From Bacillota bacterium (GTDB lineage Bacteria; Bacillota; Clostridia; Lachnospirales; Lachnospiraceae), in contig JAEZXP010000274.1 in the NCBI GenBank assembly GCA_023419655.1, positions 1 through 7,953 of the forward strand: DNA of 7,953 nt, given 5' to 3'. Shown here one piece after another: positions 1 to 6,073 of the stretch (positions are counted from its first letter, which is position 1; each line of letters begins with the position of its first letter). The notes under the pieces were generated by a model. The model saw nothing but the letters and a program-made list of their open reading frames with translations. It ran no database searches and was not told the DNA's origin. The position numbers were made by a program, and so were the translations under genes.

Positions 1-8
1 TTAAATCT

Positions 9-49
9 AAAAACAGAGATTTTAATCTCTTTCAATTAAAATCTCTGTT
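9..49 (-). terminator. Intrinsic terminator of the BlaI-type gene
   Basis: A perfect 15-bp inverted repeat (arms 12-26 and 35-49, AACAGAGATTTTAAT and its complement) encloses an 8-nt loop. Read on the minus strand, the stem runs directly into a run of five T (positions 13-9). This is the layout of a Rho-independent terminator, although the stem is A+T-rich and so only moderately stable. The stop codon of the BlaI-type gene (36-38) lies inside the stem, so the coding sequence runs into the terminator. On the plus strand no T run follows, so it should act in one direction only. Confidence 0.75.
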
Positions 50-407
50 CGCTTATTATCCGTTCCAGCTCCATAACTTCGGCTCTGGATAAATCCTGAT
101 TTTTTAGATAATCTGATAAAAATGTACTTAACGAGCCGTTATATAATTTGTTTAATAAGACCTTTGTCTCGATATTCTGTACTGCCCTTTTCGATATAGC
201 CGCACGGCATAAAAAGCCGGGGTCTTCTCTTTTGACAGCACCTTTCTCTATAAGGCGCTTAATTACTGTGTAAGTAGTATTCTTTTCCCAACCAATATAC
301 TCTTTAATGATTTTTGAAATGTCTTTAGCGGCCAATACTTTATTCGACCATAATAATTCCATGACATTCAATTCACCTTCATGTAATCGGATATCCGGCG
401 TTGCCAC
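36..407 (-). CDS. BlaI/MecI/CopY-family transcriptional repressor
   Basis: Predicted DNA-binding repressor of the BlaI/MecI family, 123 aa, which is the usual family length. Residues about 8-60 form the winged-helix domain: LNVMELLW near residue 13, then a recognition-helix region of the form TTYTVIKRLIEKG (residues 44-56). The C-terminal part (about 78-123) is the helical dimerisation arm, with GSLSTFLSDYL in the region where BlaI and MecI are cut by their sensor protease. Family members repress their own operon and often a resistance or stress gene until an M56-type membrane peptidase cleaves them. The start is GTG (407-405), chosen because AAAGGGGTG sits 9 nt upstream and the reading begins MATPDIRL. 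A BlaI-type palindrome lies just below its probable promoter, which suggests autorepression. A terminator overlaps the stop codon, so no sensor gene is obviously co-transcribed behind it. The family call is secure; targets and inducer cannot be told from here. Confidence 0.9.
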   Translation of the reverse strand: MATPDIRLHEGELNVMELLWSNKVLAAKDISKIIKEYIGWEKNTTYTVIKRLIEKGAVKREDPGFLCRAAISKRAVQNIETKVLLNKLYNGSLSTFLSDYLKNQDLSRAEVMELERIISEQRF

Positions 408-442
408 AATAAGTTACACCCCTTTAATTATATGTTGATATG

Positions 443-454
443 CTACACGAGTAG
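443..454. promoter_or_regulatory. Possible weak BlaI-type half-site pair near the start codon
   Basis: CTACACGAGTAG keeps the outer halves (CTAC and GTAG) of the perfect palindrome at 585-596 but differs in the centre. It lies about 36 bp upstream of the GTG start, inside the predicted leader. Binding here is inference only; in A+T-rich DNA such a match may arise by chance. Confidence 0.25.
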
Positions 455-552
455 AACTTAGAATATCACTGCTTACGACAATCTTATGGAAATTAATTTA
501 TAATATAATTTCATAAAGAGTATCATGCAGCAATATAATGCAACCTGCCGTA

Positions 553-564
553 CTATATTCGTAG
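553..564. promoter_or_regulatory. Possible degenerate second BlaI-type operator
   Basis: CTATATTCGTAG resembles the CTACATATGTAG palindrome but has one mismatch in the outer half (CTAT against GTAG). Its start is 32 bp from the start of the perfect site at 585-596, about three helical turns, so two dimers could sit on the same face of the DNA. Spacing is seen in the sequence; cooperative binding is inference. Confidence 0.25.
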
Positions 565-584
565 AACATGTCAAATAAACTCGA

Positions 585-596
585 CTACATATGTAG
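585..596. promoter_or_regulatory. Candidate BlaI/MecI operator palindrome
   Basis: CTACATATGTAG is a perfect 12-bp palindrome containing TACA-N2-TGTA, the core recognised by BlaI/MecI-family repressors. It starts 18 bp beyond the -10 hexamer of the predicted promoter, so it would cover roughly +12 to +24 of the transcript, where a bound dimer would block initiation or early elongation. The adjacent gene encodes a repressor of this family, so autoregulation is the simplest reading. Confidence 0.7.
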
Positions 597-604
597 ATAA
601 AAGG

Positions 605-626
605 TTGCTATTACATTCTATAGCAA
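605..626. repeat. 7-bp inverted repeat centred on the -10 region
   Basis: TTGCTAT (605-611) and ATAGCAA (620-626) form a perfect 7-bp dyad with an 8-bp spacer. The dyad straddles the predicted -10 hexamer (615-620) and the probable transcription start. It could be a further operator for this or another regulator, or chance in A+T-rich DNA. Confidence 0.3.
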
Positions 627-643
627 TAGAAAAAGAAAGTCAA
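615..643 (-). promoter_or_regulatory. Predicted sigma-A promoter of the BlaI-type gene
   Basis: On the minus strand, TTGACT (643-638) and TAGAAT (620-615) each match the -35 and -10 consensus at five of six positions and are separated by exactly 17 bp. Transcription would start near 608, giving a leader of about 200 nt before the GTG at 407. The promoter lies between the operon terminator (711-789) and the BlaI-type palindrome (585-596), so the repressor gene can be transcribed independently of the sugar operon. Confidence 0.6.
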
Positions 644-684
644 GCCTAAAGTGGAATAATTTCAACACATTTTTATCGAATTTA

Positions 685-714
685 TTACAAATAAATAAAA
701 TTTGTTACAAATAA
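685..714. repeat. Pair of TTACAAATAA direct repeats with 20-bp period
   Basis: TTACAAATAA occurs at 685-694 and again at 705-714, exactly 20 bp (about two helical turns) apart. The second copy overlaps an odd palindrome, ATTTGT-T-ACAAAT (700-712), and runs into the outer arm of the large hairpin. The pair lies about 40 to 75 bp upstream of the -35 hexamer at 638-643. It could be a regulator-binding pair, an A+T-rich upstream element, or simple low-complexity sequence. Confidence 0.3.
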
Positions 715-789
715 TTAAAAACCCGCTGAGTAGATATAATTATGCTGGGGAGAGTATAACATATTATCTACGACCGGGTTTTTAATTAT
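711..789 (-). terminator. Large nested hairpin, probable operon terminator
   Basis: A perfect 15-bp outer inverted repeat (arms 711-725 and 775-789) contains the motif AAAAACCCG facing CGGGTTTTT, so a run of five T follows the G+C-rich part of the stem on either strand; it may work in both directions. Inside are a second 7-bp stem (730-736 with 765-771) and a third stem (740-746 with 753-759) capped by a 6-nt loop. The third stem has one G-U pair on the plus strand and one A-C mismatch on the minus strand. It begins 20 bp after the GH42 stop. A 49-nt interior is unusually long for an intrinsic terminator. A small palindromic mobile element or a structured RNA is a possible alternative, but no target-site duplication is evident. 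Confidence 0.6.
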
Positions 790-809
790 CGATTCAAACT
801 ATAATGATA

Positions 810-2810
810 TCATTTTAGTATTGCTACCTCATAAGGGGCAAGAAGGATTGTTTCTTCTGTCTTCTTTTCCTGAATCATTTCTGTATATTCTCTATTCAAA
901 GGTACCATTACCGGATAATTATTATGATTCATAATAAATAAAGCCTTTTCTTTACCGTCTGTAGCTTCCACTACTTCTACACCCGGTATGTTGTATGTAC
1001 TTACGGGAATATCTGCTTTACCGCACATATATTTTGCAAGCTTGTCCATTGCCTGCGCATCAAGGTCACATCCCAGATAATATACTTCACCTGCTCCTTG
1101 ATTATTTACAGTAAAGCATGGCTGTCCGGCATAATAATCCTCTACATAGACACCAAGGGATTTTGCCGAAGTCAGTGTAATTACATCACACCAAAGGTTA
1201 GCGGTACCTTTGCCGAAGGTTCCGGACACGCTGGTCTGTTTCTGAAGCTGCGGATCATAATCATGGATTTCAATTCCGGCAAGCTCTGAAAATACTCCGG
1301 GAACGGTTGCCATAAGCATGTTATTATTCATGTCTTTTATACCGCTTCTAAAGGTAAGCAGAAGCTTTCCGCCGTTATTAACATAGCTTTCTATATTCTT
1401 TTTATCCTCCTCGTTCACCATAAGCAAGGCGGGGGCAAATACCAGACGATAGCCTGATAAATCTTCTCCTGGATAGACGAAATCTACCGGTATTCCCATC
1501 TCATAGAAAGGCTTATAATATGCTTCAAGCAGTGCGTCATAATCGAAGCCCTCAACGTGCTGGTGTATGGAATGACTCCACTCGCTGTCAAAGGATTTCA
1601 TGATGGCTACACTTGCTTTCGGCTGTAATGGACCATAGACCTTACTAAGCTTCTCCATTTCCTGTCCGACTTTTTTGATTTCTTCATATCTGCGATTGGG
1701 TTTTCCGTCATGTCCCAGGATACCATGCCAGTACTCTTCTGTTCCAAACGGGCAGGCTCTCCATCTAAAATAAACGACAGTATCCGAGCCGCTTGCGACA
1801 GCGCTATATGTCCAAAGTCTTAGCTTTCCGGGAGTGGGTGCAGGACCCATCTTACTCCACCCGCAGGGACCGCTCTGCTGCTCCATAACCCAGAAAGGCT
1901 GCTTTTTGTAGCTGCGGATAAGAGCGTGGTCCTTGGATACTGTTTCATTCCTGGCGATTCCCCACTGAAACTCAATATAGTTATCCCAGGTTACGAAATC
2001 CATAAGCTCAGAAAGCTTAAAGTAGTCTATTCCTGTTCCGGAATTAACAGATGCATCCAACAAATTCGTTGTAATCGGTTTATTACTGTACTTCTTAATT
2101 ACATCGATGGATTCTTTAGAAAAGCTGATAATCGAATCACTGGAAAAGCGGTAAAAATCCAGAAGCAACGCCGGGTTCTGTCCCTGGGTATTATGGCAGC
2201 TATCATAGCATGCACCGGCTCTTGGGATGATTACTTCGTCAAAGCTATTATAGATTTGGCTCCAGAATACTGTTCCGTAGCTTTTGTTCAAATTATCAAT
2301 ACTTTTATATTTGTCTTTTACATATTGCTGAAATTTTTCTTTACACTTATCACAGTAGCAGCGGGCAGTATCCGCCCATCCTAATTCATTATCTATCTGC
2401 CATGCCTCCAGAGCAGGATGGTTAGCATAACGTTTTGCGATTTTTTCAACAAGAATTCTGGTTTTTTCCCTATAATAGCTGCTGTTAAAGCAATAGTGCT
2501 TTCTCGTCCCGAATACTTTTGGATTGCCATGGATATCATCCTGATAGATATCGGGGTGTTTATCCACCATCCATTTCGGCGGTGTTGCCGAAGGGGTGCA
2601 AAGAACGATTTTTATTCCATATCCACCAAAGAAATCCATTGCTTCATCGAGCCAGTCAAATTCATACCGGTCCTCTTCCGGTTCGAATAATGACCATGCG
2701 AATTCTGCCATACGAATTACCTTGATGTTGGCTTTTACCATTAATTCGGCATCTGTCTTCCATCTTTGCTTCTCCCAATGTTCAGGATAATAGTCGGCAC
2801 CTATTCTCAT
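810..2810 (-). CDS. GH42 beta-galactosidase
   Basis: Predicted cytoplasmic beta-galactosidase of glycoside hydrolase family 42, 666 aa, full length for the family. Residues 1 to about 380 form the TIM barrel, about 395-600 the trimerisation domain, and about 605-666 the small C-terminal beta domain. The acid/base Glu is E142 in QIDNELG and the nucleophile is E310 in WVMEQQSGP. Cysteines C107, C151, C153 and C156 match the zinc-binding set known from Thermus A4 beta-galactosidase. There is no signal peptide, so it acts on imported substrate. The family hydrolyses terminal beta-galactosides by a retaining mechanism, and many members prefer galacto-oligosaccharides or plant galactosides over lactose. 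The ATG is supported by AAAAAGGAGGA 8 nt upstream; the stop is TGA. It is the last gene of the mgl-GH3-GH42 run, 106 bp after the GH3 gene, and is followed by a large hairpin. Confidence 0.95.
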   Translation of the reverse strand: MRIGADYYPEHWEKQRWKTDAELMVKANIKVIRMAEFAWSLFEPEEDRYEFDWLDEAMDFFGGYGIKIVLCTPSATPPKWMVDKHPDIYQDDIHGNPKVFGTRKHYCFNSSYYREKTRILVEKIAKRYANHPALEAWQIDNELGWADTARCYCDKCKEKFQQYVKDKYKSIDNLNKSYGTVFWSQIYNSFDEVIIPRAGACYDSCHNTQGQNPALLLDFYRFSSDSIISFSKESIDVIKKYSNKPITTNLLDASVNSGTGIDYFKLSELMDFVTWDNYIEFQWGIARNETVSKDHALIRSYKKQPFWVMEQQSGPCGWSKMGPAPTPGKLRLWTYSAVASGSDTVVYFRWRACPFGTEEYWHGILGHDGKPNRRYEEIKKVGQEMEKLSKVYGPLQPKASVAIMKSFDSEWSHSIHQHVEGFDYDALLEAYYKPFYEMGIPVDFVYPGEDLSGYRLVFAPALLMVNEEDKKNIESYVNNGGKLLLTFRSGIKDMNNNMLMATVPGVFSELAGIEIHDYDPQLQKQTSVSGTFGKGTANLWCDVITLTSAKSLGVYVEDYYAGQPCFTVNNQGAGEVYYLGCDLDAQAMDKLAKYMCGKADIPVSTYNIPGVEVVEATDGKEKALFIMNHNNYPVMVPLNREYTEMIQEKKTEETILLAPYEVAILK

Positions 2811-2836
2811 ATATGTATCCTCCTTTTTGTGATTTA

Positions 2837-2882
2837 ATAGTAAGGAGTTTAACCGAAAAAGCGGCTAAACTCCTTATACTAT
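2837..2882 (-). other. Intercistronic stem-loop between the GH3 and GH42 genes
   Basis: Arms 2841-2855 and 2862-2876 form a 15-bp stem (one G-U pair in the minus-strand RNA) with a 6-nt loop. Four more pairs (2837-2840 with 2879-2882) extend it across a 2-nt bulge. No T run follows on the minus strand, so it is unlikely to be a full terminator. It may protect the 3' end of upstream message or reduce read-through to GH42. The 3' arm contains CUCCUU, which is complementary to AAGGAG of the GH42 ribosome binding site 16 nt further on, so an alternative fold masking that site is possible. Confidence 0.6.
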
Positions 2883-2916
2883 GCCTTCAGTTATTATTTA
2901 CTGATTTATAGAATTA

Positions 2917-4986
2917 CTAAAATTTAAACGTAATGCTTTTTAAGGATTTAGCGTCACTGCTATTTCCAACGTATGCAATATAGGTAATATCCTCTGTTGT
3001 AAAGGCATTTTCTTCTTCGTTGAAGTATGCCATAGCTTCCTTCGTGACGGATAAGCTTACTTGCTTTTCTTCTCCAGGCAGCAACTCGACACGCCGGAAA
3101 TCTTTCAGTACTTTTACAGGGCGTTCAACCGAGCTGCCCTCACAGCCGACATAGAGCTGAACGACCTCAGCACCCTTTACATTACCGGTATTCTTTACCG
3201 TTACAGTCAGCTTGGCCGTATTATTGAATACTTCTGCCAAAGGAGCACTGATATCAAAGGTAGTATAGGAAAGCCCATAGCCAAACGGATAGAACACCTC
3301 GCGGTTCTCCTTGTCCATCTTGCAATATCCATGATAATACTCATAGAATACATAGTCGCAATCCGGATCAAAGGCAGGATAATCTTCCTCTTTCAGGGCA
3401 ACTGTGTATGGAAGCTTTCCACCGGGGGTAACATCGCCGAATAGAATATCGGCCAAGGCATTGCCGCCTTCCATTCCGCTGTAGAAGGAGAATAAAATTG
3501 CAGGTGCATCTGCTTCCCATTCATCGATTAAGATTGCACTGCTGCCGATAATGGATACGACGGTATTCTTATTCACTCCTTTAAGCCCTTTAATCAGGTC
3601 AATATCTCTCTTGTGAAGTCTCATAGAAGCCCTGTCTCCGCCCATCTCTGCCATATCGCTTCTGTCCGCCAGGAATTCACCTTCATCACTGTGGATATAT
3701 CCTGCTACAATTACAACAGCATCCGCGTCTGCAGCCAGCTCCCTGGATCTTTCAAGATTGGAGCCGTCATGATAAAGAATCTGAGCTCTTGGCATCTTCT
3801 TCATAAGACCGCGAAGAGGGGTTACGGTATAATAAGGATGAACCTTGCTGGAGCCATGGTCTCCGATGTTTTCCGTGTCGCCAAGTACACCGAGAACAAC
3901 GATTTTTTCGGTTTTTTCTTTATCAAGGGGAAGTACGTTTCCGTCATTTTTAAGAAGAACCATTGATTCCTCTGCAGCACGTCTTGCAACCGCTGCATGC
4001 TCTTTGGAAGCCAGGATATCTGCTGAGTAATCCTGCGGGTCCTTTCTTGTCTCGTAATAATAAATCGTACGAAGGATATACCCAACGGCTTCATCCAAAT
4101 CTTCCATCGTGATTTTACCTTCCTCCAAGGCTTTAGGAAGCTCATTATGATAATGGCTAAGGCAAGGCATATCGATATTCATACCGCCCTTAACACCTTT
4201 CACGCCATCATGAACTGCCCATAGGAAGTCAGAGAGGGTAAAGCCTTCAAAGCCCCACATATCCCGAAGGATGTCCTTTAATAAGAACTTGCTTTCCGAT
4301 GCCTGCTCACCGAATACCTTATTGTAAGCACCCATTACAGAAGCCGCACCTTCTTCAATACAACGCTTAAAATGAGGAAGGTATACTTCATGCAGTGTAC
4401 GCATATCTGTATGTACATCTGCTTTAAAGCGGGCATTTTCAATGCTGTTTAACGCATAGTGCTTAATACATGCCATAACATTCTGGCTTTGTACGCCTCT
4501 TGTAAGAGCCGCGCCCATTTCACCAAGATGGTATTGATCCTCGCCGTAGCATTCCTGGGCTCTTCCCCATCTGGGATTACGGGGGAGGTTGATGCAGACC
4601 CCGCCAAAGTAGTTACCGCCCTGAGCTCTTACTTCGGCACCAATTACACGGCCGATTTCTTCTTCAAGCTCTCTGTCAAAGGAGGCTCCTCTTGCCATCG
4701 CCACCGGAAAGCAGGTTGCCGAGCCGGACACAACACCTCTGGGTCCGTCTACAAAACGTACGTTAGGAACACCTAATCTTTTCACTTCCATCGTGGGATA
4801 AGGCTTTACATTATAATGTTCGATTAAGAACAAATCATCCAGAAGCTTTTGCTCTGTTACCTGACCGGACATAATACCGACTTTTTCTTCAACAGTTAAT
4901 TGAGACAAAAGCTCATCAACAAACTTTCGAATCGTTTCCTTGCTGCAATTTTCTGTTAGTTTCGTATTTTTTACTGCTTCTCTCAT
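2917..4986 (-). CDS. GH3 family beta-glycosidase (beta-glucosidase-like)
   Basis: Predicted retaining beta-glycosidase of glycoside hydrolase family 3, 689 aa. Residues 1 to about 310 are the TIM-barrel domain, with substrate-binding RFVDGPRG (D80), RNPRWGR (136-142), KHY (175-177), and nucleophile D253 in GFTLSDFLW. About 335-530 is the alpha/beta sandwich domain, which supplies the acid/base residue in many members; E435 or E437 (SDEGEF) are candidates. About 590-689 is the fibronectin-III-like domain (KNTGNVKGAEVVQLYV). No signal peptide is seen, so it acts inside the cell on imported glycosides. Family members cleave beta-glucosides, beta-xylosides or other sugars, and specificity cannot be read from sequence alone. 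The residue after the nucleophile is Phe, where many beta-glucosidases have Trp. The start ATG has AGGAGGT just upstream; the stop is TAG. It lies 44 bp after mglC, consistent with the same transcript. Confidence 0.93.
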   Translation of the reverse strand: MREAVKNTKLTENCSKETIRKFVDELLSQLTVEEKVGIMSGQVTEQKLLDDLFLIEHYNVKPYPTMEVKRLGVPNVRFVDGPRGVVSGSATCFPVAMARGASFDRELEEEIGRVIGAEVRAQGGNYFGGVCINLPRNPRWGRAQECYGEDQYHLGEMGAALTRGVQSQNVMACIKHYALNSIENARFKADVHTDMRTLHEVYLPHFKRCIEEGAASVMGAYNKVFGEQASESKFLLKDILRDMWGFEGFTLSDFLWAVHDGVKGVKGGMNIDMPCLSHYHNELPKALEEGKITMEDLDEAVGYILRTIYYYETRKDPQDYSADILASKEHAAVARRAAEESMVLLKNDGNVLPLDKEKTEKIVVLGVLGDTENIGDHGSSKVHPYYTVTPLRGLMKKMPRAQILYHDGSNLERSRELAADADAVVIVAGYIHSDEGEFLADRSDMAEMGGDRASMRLHKRDIDLIKGLKGVNKNTVVSIIGSSAILIDEWEADAPAILFSFYSGMEGGNALADILFGDVTPGGKLPYTVALKEEDYPAFDPDCDYVFYEYYHGYCKMDKENREVFYPFGYGLSYTTFDISAPLAEVFNNTAKLTVTVKNTGNVKGAEVVQLYVGCEGSSVERPVKVLKDFRRVELLPGEEKQVSLSVTKEAMAYFNEEENAFTTEDITYIAYVGNSSDAKSLKSITFKF

Positions 4987-5030
4987 CGTTACCTCCTGGC
5001 TTTTGATAATAATATTTTATAGTTAAGTTA

Positions 5031-6056
5031 TTATTTTCTCTTAGCGTATTTTCTCATATCGATGACAACCGCCAATAGAATAACAAGACCTTTAACAATA
5101 TACTGCCAATACATATTCACGCCGATAAATGCCAGTCCATAGTTTATAACTGTGAATATAAGAACACCTGTGACGACACCGCCGACACTTCCGATACCAC
5201 CGGACATGGATACGCCGCCTACTACACAGGCAGCAATCGCATCCATTTCATAGGCATTACCTGTTGTGTTCGAGGCGCTTCCCAGTCGCCCTACCTCCAG
5301 GACAGCCGCAATCGAATACAGAATCGCTGCAATCGAGTAAACCATCACCTGGATTAGTACCACCTTAACACCGGATACCTTGGCGGCCTCAGGATTTCCT
5401 CCGATAGCATACATGTATTTGCCGAATTTGGTTTTGTTCCATACTATCCACGTTACAATACAGATGGCAAAGGCAATCAGAATAAGGTATGGAATCTGGA
5501 TTTGGCCCATCTTAATATAGCCTGTACCGATTTTAATCATCTTTTTTGAGATACCACCAATGGGCTGTGCACCATAAGGAGGTCTGTCAAAATAGATGGA
5601 GGATGCGCCGTATAATACCAGCTGCATTGAAAGTGTTGCTATAATAGGAGGAACCTTAAGAACAGCGATGGCCAAACCTGTTATCATACCAAGAACCGCA
5701 CAGATTGCCGCTACCAATAGAATCGGTATCATTAAAGGCATTTCTGCCAGCCCCGGATACATTTTATATGCATATTCGGTCTGCTGCATCAGAGAGGCTG
5801 ATATTACAGCTGCAAGGCCTATCATACGCCCGGTTGATAAGTCTGCTCCTCTCACGATAAGTACCATACCGGCACCCAGAGCGATTATAATTCTGGTTGC
5901 TGACTGTGCAAATATATTCTTAAAGGTAGTAAAGGATAAGAATCTTGGTTCAATTACCACAATGGCTATCAGCAGGGCAATTAAAACAATATATATTATC
6001 TTATCTACGATAAGATTTTTTATTGCTGTATTATATTTATTTTTAGTGCTATTCAC
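5031..6056 (-). CDS. mglC: Galactose/methyl-galactoside ABC transporter permease MglC
   Basis: Integral membrane subunit of a galactose/methyl-galactoside-type ABC importer (BPD_transp_2, the RbsC/MglC group), 341 aa. It has about eight to ten hydrophobic segments, the first at residues 20-35. Family landmarks include GADLSTGRMIGLAA (70-83), the cytoplasmic loop FGKYMYAIGGNPEAAKVSG (211-229) that contacts the ATPase, and VNMYWQYIVKG near the C-terminus. From memory, the sequence aligns along its length with E. coli MglC, including GNPEAAKVSGV, DAIAACVVGGVS and FTVINYGL, which supports MglC over ribose or xylose permeases. The start is GTG with GGAGG 8 nt upstream, placed 17 bp after the mglA stop, typical of tight translational linkage. 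It should dimerise and pair with MglA and MglB. The sugar carried could be galactose, glucose or a small galactoside. Confidence 0.93.
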   Translation of the reverse strand: MNSTKNKYNTAIKNLIVDKIIYIVLIALLIAIVVIEPRFLSFTTFKNIFAQSATRIIIALGAGMVLIVRGADLSTGRMIGLAAVISASLMQQTEYAYKMYPGLAEMPLMIPILLVAAICAVLGMITGLAIAVLKVPPIIATLSMQLVLYGASSIYFDRPPYGAQPIGGISKKMIKIGTGYIKMGQIQIPYLILIAFAICIVTWIVWNKTKFGKYMYAIGGNPEAAKVSGVKVVLIQVMVYSIAAILYSIAAVLEVGRLGSASNTTGNAYEMDAIAACVVGGVSMSGGIGSVGGVVTGVLIFTVINYGLAFIGVNMYWQYIVKGLVILLAVVIDMRKYAKRK

Positions 6057-6073
6057 CTTATTTTCCTCCGAGT

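Noticed and set aside
569..574. Perfect TTGACA on the minus strand as a -35 element
   Set aside because: No acceptable -10 hexamer lies 16 to 18 bp downstream; the nearest TATAGT is only 11 bp away.
711..789. Classical insertion sequence or MITE with target duplication
   Set aside because: No target-site duplication or transposase is visible; kept as a hairpin/terminator, with the mobile-element idea listed only as an alternative.
803..814. AATGATATCATT palindrome across the GH42 stop codon
   Set aside because: Short A+T-rich palindrome overlapping a coding end; expected by chance and not linked to any promoter.
1926..2384. 152-aa plus-strand open frame opposite GH42
   Set aside because: Antisense shadow of the GH42 coding sequence; no recognisable domain or ribosome binding site was found.
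3822..4145. 107-aa minus-strand open frame inside the GH3 gene
   Set aside because: It is an alternative frame of a well-supported GH3 coding sequence, with no family motifs.
5006..5034. ATAATAA / TTATTAT inverted repeat between mglC and GH3
   Set aside because: Only 7 A/T pairs with a 15-nt loop, overlapping the mglC stop; too weak to call a terminator.
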